Shown here piece by piece: positions 39,710 to 52,268 of a DNA stretch of 64,000 nucleotides (within the stretch, counting starts at the first letter, position 1; the number at the start of each line of letters is the position of its first letter). The stretch covers positions 60,761,981 to 60,825,980 of the forward strand of contig OX375875.1 in the NCBI GenBank assembly GCA_947359465.1. The letters are read 5' to 3'. The stretch comes from Metellina segmentata (Eukaryota; Arthropoda; Arachnida; Araneae; Tetragnathidae). Under the pieces are notes generated by a model. It was not told the origin of the DNA, searched no databases, and saw nothing but the letters and a program-made list of their open reading frames with translations. The position numbers and the translations under genes are program-made.

Positions 39710-41327
39710 GTAAGAGATTGAGTCGTAGTTTAAAGAGATCATAAAGAAGCACTAATAGAAACTTATCAGGCTAGCTATATGAAAATATAATAAAACATCA
39801 GGACTAGACACAATATTTATTTACAGACAAGAAACGAAAGAGTATAATTTCGAAACGGACTACAGAACGACTGCACTCTCGCTTCTAAAGCATTAACGAC
39901 GCTAGCACTTTCAAATGGGGCACATGCGCAGAAGAGAGCATGAACATTCGTCATTGAAAACAGCTGATAGACGATTGTTCGTTTCGATTGGGCAGGAGAG
40001 AAGAAAAACGCCGGTGTTCTGCTACAGTGGGAATCTTATCAATGAAACATTCCGCTAAATAAGTATAATAAGCAGAACATAAAAACATAAAATTGAATGC
40101 GTGTATGTGTTCGATAATGGTTTAGTTGAAATCACAAAACTATTTGTATAAAGAATTTTATTTTTTAGTTTAAAAGGTTAAGATATTTTATAAGTTAAAA
40201 AACTACCGGTCAGAACCTAAAGGTGATTGTAATAAATTTGCACTTTCAGTAAATTAAATTTAATCCCTTGCTTTAAGAGAGAGATAAGCGTCTCTAAAAA
40301 CTCTTAGGAGAACCCTTCTATTTTAATATAATAACTAGTTTAAAAAATCCTATTTGTTTTCAATAGATTCGATTTTCTAATCATTTTTAATATTAACTAT
40401 GATAGAGCAGAATCAAATGAAAATTCTAAATCAAAACTAAATTTCCCCCCGACAATCACCAAAGATAATTCAATATCTTATAAACAAAGACATGCTACGA
40501 TTGTAACTATGCAGCTGTTCAATACTAAGTCACGTTACAGGTCCATAGCCTTTAACCGGCCATTGACACACGAAAAGAGAAAATTATTTCGGAAATTAGT
40601 ATAAAACTGTATTCTTCCATATTGTAGTTTAGATAGAGCTTACTTCCGCTTATGTTTTCACAAACAAAACTTTCAATTGTTTGTCCCCGGAATATTTTAA
40701 CAAAAGGAAATTCTCTATTCGATTTTAATCGCTCACACAAACTTTTGAGTGTGAGGTACATTTGAATAAAATTGGTCGAAACGCAAACGGAAAAAGGAAA
40801 ATCAGGGAGAAGATTCTGTTCCGAGGACATTTTAAAAATAGTACAGAATATTGAACAATATGTTATCTGATAGAGAGAACCTGTGATTGATTCAATCAAT
40901 GCTTTCCCAGAGCTCGATTCTGGTTCAAACGATGAAGATACTGATTAAGAAAACGCATGGATTCATCTGGATAGAGTGATTATTATCAGAAAGGTAACAA
41001 TTCGAAGTATAAAAAAGCGGAAAAGCAAATAAAACAAACCCTTTCTTTTCCAAATGACAATGAGAGTTTACATCTATATATAGATACAAAAAGACGTACA
41101 GATGTAGTTACAAGTTAAAAAGGAGTAATTTAGTAGCAACATAAAAGTTTATTGTCAGAGATTTTAACACCAGAATAATTCATATTGTATTATGAAGAAT
41201 GCGAAAGTTGATAGTACATTCTAAATTAAACGTAGTGATTAATTCAAACCCTTAAAAATATTTTATGGAGTTGTTAGTTCAATAATTTATTCTCAACGGC
41301 ATCATATTAGTGTTTCAAAGCGGGAAG
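39710..41327. other. Intron 5, 5' part
   Basis: I see no exon. The 115-codon minus-strand frame at 40,552-40,899 has no recognisable domain. Confidence 0.4.
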
Positions 41328-41500
41328 GTAGTTTAATTTATGTCGTACTAGAGCAACTCAACGGGCTATAGACGACGGTCCGGAACCAATGCCGAAGTGA
41401 AAGATGCGTGGACACTCCTCATAATTTTGAAATACGGTTAGATGACAAGGTAGGCATCTGAACTGGCACCTCATTCTCTAGACTTCCACACCATACACAG
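41328..41500 (-). repeat. SINE fragment, minus strand
   Basis: The 3' body of the SINE family is reversed ('gtcgtactagagcaactcaa', 'gggctatagacgacggtccg', 'gacttccacacca'). The tRNA-like head is absent. Confidence 0.72.
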
Positions 41501-41633
41501 TTGGTTGTGTTAAACACCATTTAATTGCTGGAAAATAACAAATCAAGTTAAATTTCGCCGAATCTATTTTAGTTAGTTGAATAATGAATTTGTTTTATCT
41601 TCTTTGCATGTATTTATCGGTTTTTTAGTTAAA

Positions 41634-42018
41634 CTATGGGGCCTGCCCGCTGTTCGCTAACGCTCGCCGCAATGAAGACATTGTTTACAAAATATGATAT
41701 TCCAAAAAAAATATTTTTTAAATTTAAATTTGTTGTTCTACAGAAAAATTATACAGTACCTCTGGAATCAGAACTCGAACAATTTGGAATTTAAATGAAA
41801 ACTGTGAGCAAATTTTGACTGTAAATGTGAGCGCTGCTTTGGAAATCGAATACATATCATTTGTAAGCTGCAACAGCTCGACTAATATTAATCTTTTTCC
41901 AATAAAATGTTATCCATTAACGCTATAAATTCAATTGATGCGCGAGATTTCGTGGTAAACAAACAATCGTACAGTGTTGCCAAAACACAATAAAAAATAA
42001 CGTCATTTTTGCGTGTCA
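41634..42018 (-). mobile_element. Damaged Helitron copy, same family as 5,938-6,590
   Basis: Long blocks match the first copy in the same orientation ('ttgtttacaaaatatgatat', 'aacgctataaattcaattga', 'cgtacagtgttgccaaaac'). The 3' hairpin is present but the terminal CTAG has become ATAG, followed by host T. The 5' end with TCTATATA is missing, since similarity stops at about 42,018. Confidence 0.78.
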
Positions 42019-42863
42019 TTTGTCCTTTACTTTTTAAGTGATTAACTTTTTAAGTAAGTCTTTTTTTGGCACTCTGTATTTTTAAAAGAATTAAACTAAA
42101 TATACTACTAAAAAATTTTAATAAAATAATCCAGGATTATTTTTTACTGATTATAATATAAGACATTTTAATCTTTAAACTAGTAAGCAGTGCAAATGGA
42201 TTAAAAGAAATAATGTATACAACTTTATAAGAACGAACTACTCCAATTATTCGTACACCGTTAAAATTTAATTATACATTCTATGGGGAACGTATGTTTG
42301 ATTCTAGAAATGAATAAAATTTGCATTGAGTTCTGTTTCATATAGAATTATACACAAATTCTGTAATTTTCAGTGGAAAGAAAAATCAAATTTCTAATTT
42401 ACATAAAAATTTAATCTCGAATATCAAAGTAATTTAGTACAACCGTTCCTACATTATGAGTTTTGAGCTCCGTTACAAATAGTTTTTCATGCATATTTTC
42501 TGACACAGTCTCTTCCGGATATGTTCATTTTTTTTATTAAATTAGAAAGCAAAACACAAAAACAAATCTGTTTAATTTTAAAAATAATTTTACTGCAAAA
42601 TAGGAACCATGAAATTGAAATTCCAAAAAGTATCAACAACAACTTTTGTTTGTGTGTTGAAAATCGATTCAAGACTTTGAGTGTGTTTGTGACTAATATT
42701 TCAACTTTTCTCTCGCTTTCATTTCATAAAATCTCATCTTTAAATTTATGCAGTTGCAAAATGTAATATCTAACTTCTTTATATTTTAATGCAATAATAC
42801 ATTGCATTATAAAGTTTACCATATTTTTGGAACTCATTAATTTTTATTTTGATGTCCTTATAG
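42019..42863. other. Intron 5, 3' part
   Basis: AT-rich; no feature recognised before the exon 6 acceptor. Confidence 0.4.
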
Positions 42864-42890
42864 GTACAGTTATTGCGAGATGCATTAAAG
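42864..42890 (+). CDS. mwh: Exon 6: 27-bp microexon, helical segment
   Basis: This is a microexon of nine codons, VQLLRDALK, phase 0/0, with donor GTAAGA. The acceptor is ambiguous. The sequence TTATAG|GTACAG|TTATTG offers two AGs six bases apart, and both keep the frame, giving nine or seven codons. It continues the charged helical character of exon 5 and joins in frame to exon 7. Microexons have little statistical support alone. I accept it because phase, donor strength and peptide character all agree with its neighbours. Confidence 0.6.
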
Positions 42891-44654
42891 GTAAGACTTA
42901 CTTTACTTTTTATAACGAAATCTTCACGTGCCTTCTTTGAATAATGCTCGTTTATACAGATATTTTCAAATAAAGTTAGACTAATTTTTTACAAACTGCA
43001 AATATTCAATTTAGTTGGATACGCTATTTCAGAGACATGCATCGAACTGTGTTTCCTACAATGATTCTCTGCAAAACTGATTATTTTAATTGGTCAGTAC
43101 TGCACATGTATGTAATAAGGGTAATTACTTCACCAATTGTTGTTCTAAATGGGAGCCCTATCAGTCCAGGATCGTTCCATAGAATGAATTGTCTTGCATT
43201 GGATGAAAGTTAAATGTAATGTTTGTTTAAAATATAACTCATCATACAAAAGACGAATCTCAGAATTTTAAAATTTATTTACTTTAAAATAGCGAGAGAT
43301 GCGAATCGTTGATCCTGACTATAATTTAAGTACCTCACAGGAAATGAGACTTGTAATAAGCTTTGGCTTTAAAGAGCAATCCCAAGTAAGAATTCATTTG
43401 CGGCTGGAGACCACTAGAATGGTTACAAATCACCCCTGAAGAGTCTGCAATCCGCGAAATCCGGTACGCTTTGCAGATAGCAGAAAATGCTTCGGTGAAC
43501 TGTTAGCAGAATCATTACTCATAAATTTCATTAATTAACCAAGTAATTAATCTGAGAAACAGTCGTTTGTCCTTGCTTGAAAATGGCGCTGTTTCAAGGA
43601 TCTCGTATTTTGGCAAGAATCCTGTATTTCGTTCGCTAAAAGAGGGTTAGTTCAAATATTAGAACTACTTTTTTACAAATATTAGAACTCTCACGCGCAT
43701 TATAAAACAGCGTACTGACAACGTCGTTGAAGAATTCTTGCTACTTGTCTTTGGTGGTCTTTCGTGGTCTTTGGTCTGATCAAATGATTGAAATGAGTTA
43801 AAGGATAGAAATGTTCCAGATAGCTGCAAATGATTATGATAGATATGGACCTAGGATTTGAATTGAAATAGGCTATTACTTAACTGAACAATTTTATCTT
43901 ACTATTAGAGTTTTTGACATTTTGACGCCTCAGGTGGACTTTAACGTATTCTAGAGAGGACTAATAAAAACTAAAGTCCGTCAGCGGATTTGTATCGCAG
44001 ACATCAGCCTTTTAGTTGTGCAGTAGTCTGTTGATTATTGTTGACTTTTAAAAGAAAATTTACCACATTCCAATTTACCATATTTCAATTTAGTGATTGA
44101 ATGAGAGATATAAAATCAGATGCAAAGTTAGATAGTTTGAGGTTTCATGGATGTTTAAATGGGTGAATTGAATCATGGGTGTGAAAATTTTTCTATTAGT
44201 GAAGGTTGAACCCTCTGATATTTCCAAGTAGTGCAGAGTTTCCTTTCTCTCAGAACACGCATAATGACCTAATAATCTCACCTATTGGTTGAAAGAATTC
44301 CAGTAAATATTATATTGGTCAAGAATGTCGGAACTGATTGGAAGTCATACAGGAAAAACTGAAGATTTCTAAACGATATGCGTGTGAACGCCTCAGAAAA
44401 ATGACATGTAAAATGCTTAGGGTACATATGAGGGAGACAAGTTCTGCAAGTTTTCATAAGTATTATATTGCAGCGAAGGCTTTTATTATTGTTATCTGTG
44501 TTTTTTTGTCTTTTGTAATATTTCCACACCAAGCGTTGAAATTACTTGGTGGTTTCATATGCTCCATTATTAGCAATGGAATACATTTTAGGTAAACGTG
44601 TACACTGTGAAACAGGAAACCCTTTAAGAACAATCGGTTCAGCATAGCTCAGCT
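42891..44654. other. Intron 6, 5' part
   Basis: No exon or element recognised. Confidence 0.4.
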
Positions 44655-44779
44655 CAGCACGAGTAGTCCAAGAAGTAGACCAAATAGTCCAACAAGTAGA
44701 CCAAGTAGTCCTATAAGTAGACCAAGTAGTCCAACAAGTAGACCAAGTAGTCCAACAAGTAGACCAAGTAGTCAATACA
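44655..44779 (-). repeat. 21-bp minisatellite
   Basis: Five to six copies of an AGTAGTCCAACAAGTAGACC(A) unit with few changes. On the minus strand it happens to read as a TTWSTCW heptapeptide repeat, which I take as chance because no signal or flanking coding sequence supports it. Confidence 0.92.
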
Positions 44780-45766
44780 AGTCATTTACATGGAAAGTAA
44801 TCCAATTAGAATGATAGGTTCGGTCCGGTTGGTATCAGCTTGCTAACGGCCGTAGCCTTTCAGTCACTACGCATCGAAACTTTTAAAAAAGTGGCAAATG
44901 AACAATAATAATATCCAAACACGATTTTCACTCCATCTGTGTTTTGTGATCGTAATGGGTTGGTATATTTTAATTAAAGGGTCAGCCGAATTCAGTGCGC
45001 CAATTCAGAACCATCTACTTTTTTACCGTTTTTGATACAGATCAGTGATTTCATCATCACGACCCAGATTTTGTGACTGGAGAAACTAGCTGTCCACATC
45101 CAATAATAAAATCGTGATGGAGCGAGGATTTATGGTAATTAAACACTTGTCTTTTCAGTCCATGGACGCGCCACATAATTGTATCCTTTCTCCAACCTTT
45201 ACCAAATGAAGATCCTCGATATTTGCCAATATAACATATATTTATTTGCGTGACAACATCATTAATGATATTGGGGAGCTTGGGCAAATTTGTAGTATCC
45301 CGTCAAGATTCGTGGGAGGTCCATATTCCATGCATATTAATATATTATATGCACGGAATATTATTCCTATACAAACTCTATCACGAATAACAGCTCTTCG
45401 TAATCTTCTTCACTTCGAATTAGTTATGAAGCAGTTGATTCCTGCGTCCAAGAAGAATAAAAAATATATATATAATGCCTTTCAATAATAAAAACTTAAA
45501 CGACTGTCTGAATTATTTTAAAATAGACAAACTTATAATTTCCCTATTTGCAACATCTTTGGTAAATATTAACAGGTTTTGATAATACATGAAGAGGTTG
45601 ATTGAACGGTTGATTTCTTGAGTTTTAGGGCACAAATTTCAAATTAGAACCAACTGCGCCAAGACCAAATAAAGCAATGCTGTTGGCAAATGCCGAACAT
45701 TTCGCAAACACGCAATTAGCTCACGAGCTGTACAGTACATCTGCACGAATCAAGAACAATCCTTAA
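44780..45766. other. Intron 6 sequence without recognised features
   Basis: Contains a near-palindrome TGCATATTAATATATTATATGCA-like core (23 bp, one mismatched pair) at about 45,330-45,353. No exon seen. Confidence 0.4.
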
Positions 45767-46645
45767 GGTATCCGACTAGGTTCGGAACAATTTTTTTGAA
45801 AATGACTCTTAAATCATAATTTAAACATTTTTCATACCAGATAATGTTTTGAAATCATGAAATAAAGCAAGAAATAATGCACCAACTCATTATTTTTTTG
45901 TCAATCGGGCAAATTAAAGTAAAATTCAATCAAAATGACTACGAATATGGCTAACGCTCTGTATAAATTACTATTAAATTAATTTTAATTTCCTTGCAGC
46001 ACCATATATCTACGATATTAGTGACGACAATATACTACAATCAAAGAGATATATTGAAATGTTAAGAAGTATCGCTCGTTATATGTAGCTAAAATTTTAA
46101 TTTTACAAAATGTCTACTTATTTAAATTAAACAGCTATAAATTAAATAGTATGCATTGTACAATTAAACCTATAGTATATTGTCATTACAACATGCTGAT
46201 AAGTAATAATGTTTAATTTCGTAGAGATATCTCTGTAACTTTTTGAGAAATCATATTACGGATGTGCAATATTTGCTTAAAATTGTGTTTTTCAGAAAAG
46301 CATTTAAAGTTTACCTTTGTGTTTTTTGCCAATGGCAAATTCTTCGCACAAATTCATCGAAACTTGATGTAAAATGTTGAGGATTGATTGTAAAAAATAA
46401 TTTCAACAAATTTATGTTTAAATTTTTTTTTTTTTTGAAAAATTAGAGGAAAACCTTTCAATTTCCGGTAATTTCAATCGTCCTTCCGGTTTCGATTTCT
46501 GTCGTTCAGTAATACTAAAATTGCTATAATCGTAGACTTAAAACAATTACAGATTCTGAAACTTAAGAAACTGGGCTTCAATATGAGAGAATAAAACAAA
46601 TTTGAGAATTTTGGTCAAAATTACGTTTTAAACGTAGTCGGATAC
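45767..46645. mobile_element. TTAA-flanked non-autonomous DNA element
   Basis: GGTATCCGACTA at the left and TAGTCGGATAC at the right are inverted, and TTAA lies outside each (45,763-45,766 and 46,646-46,649). At 879 bp, AT-rich and without a transposase frame, it is non-autonomous. TTAA targets suggest the piggyBac superfamily, but the ends lack the usual CCC start, so superfamily is uncertain. Confidence 0.6.
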
Positions 46646-46649
46646 TTAA

Positions 46650-47925
46650 GTGCTGTGTATCCGTCCAAATGATCAGTGTGTAGAATATTTGTCTACAATC
46701 ATGTAAAACAGATATTTCAGAATCAATTATATTAAAATGACGTAGATGGGCAAGCAAACAGTCGTGCTCAGTCAAAAGCCTAAAATGAGCAGCTTCAGCA
46801 GATCTAGCGTTGTCTTGAATAAGATTCCTTCTTTGAAAAAGAGCACTCCAGCTCTTACTCTCAGCAGTTCGAATCTATTTTTAGAGTTCATCCTTTTGTT
46901 CATCAGAATTTTTTGTGTAGGAAAGAATGTCTGCAAAGACTAAAATTTTCATCTGTATCATTTTTTATCAGAACGTCTGCCCTTTAGACGTCGGGAAAAC
47001 CGCAATGGGAGGGTATCCATTGCAAAGTCACTGCATGGTTGATTTATTTTTTTGCATTCGGACTTGTTATTAGTTAAGGATTGGAAGAAAAATTTTGAAT
47101 TTTGGACAGGATCACGACTTTTTTTGGGCAATTTTTCTTCGGATGATTAATTGCTTTACAAAGATTTCTTCTACTTCTCCATCGAAGTGGGTGAGATTAT
47201 TATACACAAGAATGTAAAAGGAGAAAAGATAGCAGAACATACCATTCTCTGCACCTCCAAATAAAACAATAAAAACTGCGTATATATTAAAGGGAGAAAA
47301 ATATCTATAAAGAATCATATAGAAGAGAAGAAAGTATAAGTAAAGCAAGGGTAAAATGAAAAAGAGGACAGATCACTAGGGTACCTATGGATTGTAATGC
47401 CCATGTTTATTCGAAGAAAGTACACCCCCTTAGGCGACATGAAGATATTCAAATAGTTAACCTTATTTCCATGACACAAATACAAGTAAATGAATATCAC
47501 ATGAACATGATATAAAAATCCTCGCAAGCTGGAGGTTCATACCCAGATTTGGCTGAGCTGAAAAAATCAAGTGCTAAAGGCTTAGGGGTAAAAAGAAGTC
47601 AAAATAGAAGCGATTGTTTAAAAACTTTTTAATTTAGTAGCGATCAAGTTGATACAATCAATCATTCTTAAAAAAATATATCCCGACAAATCGGGTTTTG
47701 CGATTAGTACTGAAATGAGACGAATGTAAAATCACTAGTTCAAACTGATCAAGCTATTTCTGATGTGTATATTCCAATGATTAATTTCATAAATAATAAT
47801 CAAATCTAAAATTAGGATTTCTGCACTGTTAACCTATGTCATTGGAAGTATCTAACATTAGTTAGAAATGCGATTTTATATCCATAACTTAAGACTTAAA
47901 AAGTAACGACTCTTTTATTTTGCAG
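46650..47925. other. Intron 6, 3' part
   Basis: No exon or element recognised. Confidence 0.4.
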
Positions 47926-47970
47926 AGGCTGCGTGATGAACGCAAAGGGATTCTCAGTATCCACAAACAA
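47926..47970 (+). CDS. mwh: Exon 7: charged helical segment
   Basis: The exon is 45 bp (15 codons, phase 0/0), with acceptor TTTTATTTTGCAG and donor GTAAGA. It reads RLRDERKGILSIHKQ. The sequence is strongly charged and helix-prone, matching the region between FH3 and the tail. Only 171 bp of intron separate it from exon 8, a spacing much tighter than elsewhere in the gene. A minus-strand open frame covering both exons has no coding character and is ignored. Confidence 0.72.
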
Positions 47971-48141
47971 GTAAGATAGCAAGAATAATCCACTGTTAAA
48001 AAAAGTTGAAATAAATGTATCTAAGAAAATTATAAAGGATAATTTATTTTCAAATAACTTTTTATAATGCTCCAGATATTTGCGTAATTTTAAAGTATGT
48101 ATTATGTATATTTTATACCCATTGATTTTTCCAATTTTTAG

Positions 48142-48195
48142 CTGAAAGGTCAGTGGAACAGCATGGAACAAAGGCTTCAAGATTTGGCTCTCAAG
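48142..48195 (+). CDS. mwh: Exon 8: charged helical segment
   Basis: The exon is 54 bp (18 codons, phase 0/0), with acceptor CCAATTTTTAG and donor GTAAGT. It reads LKGQWNSMEQRLQDLALK, with Leu/Met at heptad-like positions. Together exons 5-8 give about 85 residues of charged helix, probably a coiled coil. It is followed by an 11.2-kb intron containing a broken Tc1 transposon, a Harbinger-like MITE and a nested hAT/SINE pair. I saw no further exon in that intron, but another microexon could be missed. Confidence 0.72.
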
Positions 48196-51060
48196 GTAAG
48201 TGTCGAGAAAAACTCGTTTTCTAGCATAAATGAAATATAGCAGAGAGAATCTATATAAATAAATATAGTGTTTCTTGTTCACACTCAATATTTTGGCTTA
48301 ATTTCGAGCTATTTATTTGTTTTGGGTAATTTTACTGTAAACTCTGTGTTTTCTGTATGTGGGTGTCTGTATGTGTGCGGCCGCACTACGTTCAATTGGT
48401 AGATATTAGTTCTATGAACACCTTTTTTATAAATTTCCTAAAAATATCTGAATAAACAAATGAGAAGATCAATTTTTCGACAAGAGTACAAGACGGTGGA
48501 GAGAAAAATCAACTTTTCACGAGGGGACGAGAATGCCTTAATTGTAAATATGTATAAACAAAATTTGAGTGTTTGTACTATCGCTGAAAAAAAAATGAAA
48601 CACCCCTCTTCATTCGAGAAATTTTAACAGTAGAGAAAAGACAAAGATGGAGCTTGACAAAAACTAAAGTCTTTTATAAATTCAAATCATAAAATTTGCA
48701 TAAGGGGACGTCTTTATATTAAATTGAGTGACAGCTTCATAATTTCCCATGTGAGTCCCCTATTTCGACACAGTTACGAATATATATATAAATTGAACTT
48801 CAAAAACCAAATTTCGTGTCATTAAATCTTAACGTTTAGAAGTTATGAGGACAGTGATTGGAGCTCCTAATGTTAAATAAATTTCTTAGACTTTTATGCA
48901 TATCTTCCTAAATAAATTATCAATAGTGCTGATATTTTGTACCATGTTACTGATAAACAACAAAGACAAAATCCCCCTAAAATTTTATTTAAAAAATATT
49001 TTTTTTTGTATGCAACAATAGTTATTAATTTAATGTTTAAAAAATTATGAATTGGGACGTGATTATAATTCGATATGAATCGATTCAAAAGGGGACTTAT
49101 TGTATGACCATGCGAAATTTCATTTCATTCTGACAATTAGTTTTTGAGCTATATTAAATTTTTCTCATTGTTGCAATTTAAAGGGTATCTAAAGTTTAAA
49201 AAACGTCTGACAAACCTCGGATAATAATTCTTGGATCGTTTGTACTTGCATGGTAAATATAATAATGTAATTCTCAAATCATTTGCAGTTGCGGATCGCT
49301 GAAAAATGCATTTGAAATAGTGTTCTAATTTGAAATTCGGGTAGCTATAACAACAAGTAATCTCGATCTACGTTTAGCGATTTTCAATGTGGAGATGATC
49401 CCTGAAAATGGCAATAACTTTAGTATTGAATATCTCCTGATATGAAGTTGTAAAGTCATGAAATTTCATACTTAAACTAATTTACCGATGCAGGATCTGA
49501 TTATGGCATTAAAACAAGATGTTTCTATCAGAAATTTCGGTATTTGTGAAAAATCGGATTTGAAGACGTTCTCTTATGAAATATTAATAATAAATTTGTA
49601 AAGAACGTTATTCCCTAATGAATGATACCTTTTAATTTGTTCTGGTATAATTAGTGGTTGAAATAAAGGAGGTGGTTCGGTTTTTATCCGTGACTGTACA
49701 TTACATATGTTAGCCAAATTTCACGTTATTTACGAGGTTCATCCGCAAAGAAAGTTCTGTTTTGAAAAAGCAAAACAAATAATTGTTTCACAAGCAAATT
49801 TTATGTTTACATGAAAGGTCTTTTCTTGAACTATTTTTCTACATAGTTTCCATCGATGTCGAGACATTTGTCGTAGCAGCTGACCAGCTTATCTATATCT
49901 TATCTATATCTTTCAAAGCGCTGACCTCCAAGGTCATGCTTCATGTGTATGAACAAATGATAGTCAGACGGTGCCAGGTCTAGTCTGTAGGGGGATGAAA
50001 TTCGCAGCAATCGAAAAATTGCAAAATATACGGACTACCTGTGTACCAAATCTGATTGCTGTAAGTACCATAGAATCGTCAGGATTTTGCGGCAAACAGA
50101 CAAACACTTCCTTTTATAATAGTAGAGAATGTTTCAGTGACAGAAGACGAATGTTGCCTACTTTATCTCTTGAAGCTTTATTGATGTAACTTACATCTGT
50201 TAAAAGTTTGTATAAAACTAATTTTATTTTAAAAAATCGCTGTCAAATCGCTTTTTTAAAAAAGTGGTAATCATTTAGCGTTGCTTTGTTCGTAATGAAG
50301 ACATTCAATTTTAAAACAAGTTATCGTGTAATTGTACTTGCATCTAAATGGAATTTTCAAGAAAAAATATATTCGTTTTAGTCATGAATGTCTTATCTAA
50401 ATAATTTGTCATCTTTTCTTTAAAGTTAAAATTCAAAAATGTTGCATGCCTAAAACAAGCGTGCCCCAAGTCAAATTAAGGCAGGTGAAAAATAGGAGCG
50501 CTAGACTATTTGAGAGATACAGTAATTTTACTGGAAAATCTAACTTAAAAAGGGCATTCATCCCTCAAACTCAAAATCGACGACTTCTGTAGCAGTCACT
50601 TTAGTATTACCTTCAATAGTTTAATCACGCAACATTGGTGCCGATGTATGTGAAATGTTATTACCAAGGATGGAGATGCTTATATACGACTTGCGTTCAA
50701 AGTAACTTATAGAAATTATAAGAAAGTCAAAAAGGTGTTAAAATTTTTTTTCTAGAGACTTAATCAATGTTGGTACTGTTCTACGATAGAAAAAGTGATT
50801 TTTAGGGTATCTTTTAAAATCTGCAGTTAATTAATTAAACTCGAGAAAGGTTGGGTGATTTTCTAGTAATCTCATCTGAATGCAACTAGGGAACTTATTA
50901 CTTTGTTTTTGAGATAAATGAAAGAGAACTTCCGTCCAATCCTAGTTTGTCTCCAAACCATATAACTGGCAGCTTTCATTAGTCTATAGAGCTTAAATGG
51001 TGAAAAGCATGCATTAATTTCTTTTGATATCTCAGCTTTACTAATTTAAGTCATAATATA
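48196..51060. other. Intron 8, 5' part
   Basis: I see no exon. About 48,420-49,690 has the texture of an old repetitive element, with recurring 'gaaatttcat' plus 'gagctat' phrases. It has no visible ends. Confidence 0.35.
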
Positions 51061-52268
51061 CACAGTCCAGTCACATTAATGTGACCACCTGTCAAAAGCC
51101 AGAATAACCACTTTTGGCAGAGCGGACCGCTGCGAGACGTGCAGGAAGAGAGTCAATTTTAGGTTACTGAAGGTGTTCACTGGGATGTTGAGCCATGCCG
51201 ACTCCAGTGCCGTGGCCAGCTGCGCTAGATTACGCGGTTGAGGATCCATGGCGCGAACAACCCGATCGAGGTGGTCCCACATATTCTCGATTGGGTTTAA
51301 ATCCGGTGCGTTTGCTGGCCAGGGGAGTACGGTAAACTCATCCTGGTGCTCTTCGAACCACGCACATGCATTGTTAGCTGTATGACACCTCGCATTGTCC
51401 TGCTGGTAGATGCCATCATTCTGAGGAAAAATAATTCGCATGTAGGGGTGGACATGGTCCGCAAGGACAGATGCGTACTTGTGCTGATCCATAGTGCCTT
51501 CCACAATGATGAGTGCACCCAGTGAATGCCAGGAAAACATTCTCCAAACCATAATGCTCCTTCCTCCAGCCTGGATCCTTCCGTCAATTGTTGCAGGGTG
51601 TTTTCTTTCAGACGTTTCACGCCGTATACGCCAACGTCCATCTGTCCGATGGAGCATAAAACGTGATTCATCGGAAAAAACCACCTGTCTCCACTCTGTG
51701 GACGTCCAGTTGCGGAACTGGCGTGCAAATTCCAGCCTTCGTCGCCGATGAACAGCAGTCAGCATAGGTGCATTAACCAGGCGTCTGCTGCGGAGGCCCG
51801 TGCGCAGCAACGTGCGCTGAACCGTTGTTGAGACTCTTGGTAGCCCCTTGGTTCATCTGGGCGGTCAGTTGCTCAACAGTTGCGCGTCTATTCGCACGAA
51901 CGCATCTCCGTAGCCTTTGTTCGCCTCTATCTATAGCCCGTGGTGCACCACATGTGCCACGCTGCTGATTTTGGATAGTGCCATTTGTCATGCATGGTAT
52001 ACTTTTACCACGGCGACACGCAAACAGTTCACAAAATTAGCCGTTTCCGAAATGCTTCCACCCTTGGCCCGAAAGCCAATAATCATGCCCTTTTGGATGT
52101 CGGATAAATCGCTACGTTTCTGCATTATGCCAACGATTCAAATGCTTTCCGATGCCCTAGGACATCCTTTATATACACTCCACTGCAATGTGCTGCCACC
52201 TGCTTTTTGTGATTGGTTATTTCACGTTGACGTCGAAAGTAGGTGGTAGTCACATTAATGTGACTGTG
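51061..52268 (-). mobile_element. Tc1-like transposon with both ends, broken transposase
   Basis: The element is 1,208 bp. Terminal inverted repeats are CACAGTCCAGTCACATTAAT at the left and CACAGTCACATTAATGTGAC from the right (the left has a 5-bp insertion). TA flanks it (51,059-51,060 and 52,269-52,270). Length and structure are those of a near-complete Tc1 element. Confidence 0.93.
51092..52125 (-). pseudogene. Tc1-like (DD34E) transposase, frameshifted
   Basis: On the minus strand it starts MQKRSDLSDIQKGMIIGF, a paired-type helix-turn-helix N terminus as in Tc1 and Tcb1/Tcb2-like proteins. All three catalytic positions are visible: VVFSDESRF, IYQQDNARCHTA and NAPDLNPIENMWD. It is broken by a stop where Trp is expected (about 51,990), by frame changes around 51,960 and 51,850, and by a one-base shift at about 51,160. 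Past that shift the expected frame ends at 51,092-51,094. The longest intact piece is 51,076-51,810 (244 codons). Cut-and-paste transposase, now inactive. Confidence 0.92.

Noticed and set aside
45246..45488. Overlapping short open frames on both strands around 45.1-45.5 kb
   Set aside because: Neither has a recognised motif and they overlap; consistent with chance in moderately complex intron DNA.
47896..48288. 130-codon minus-strand frame
   Set aside because: It covers exons 7 and 8 in antisense. The sense strand has splice sites and in-frame peptides that explain the sequence.
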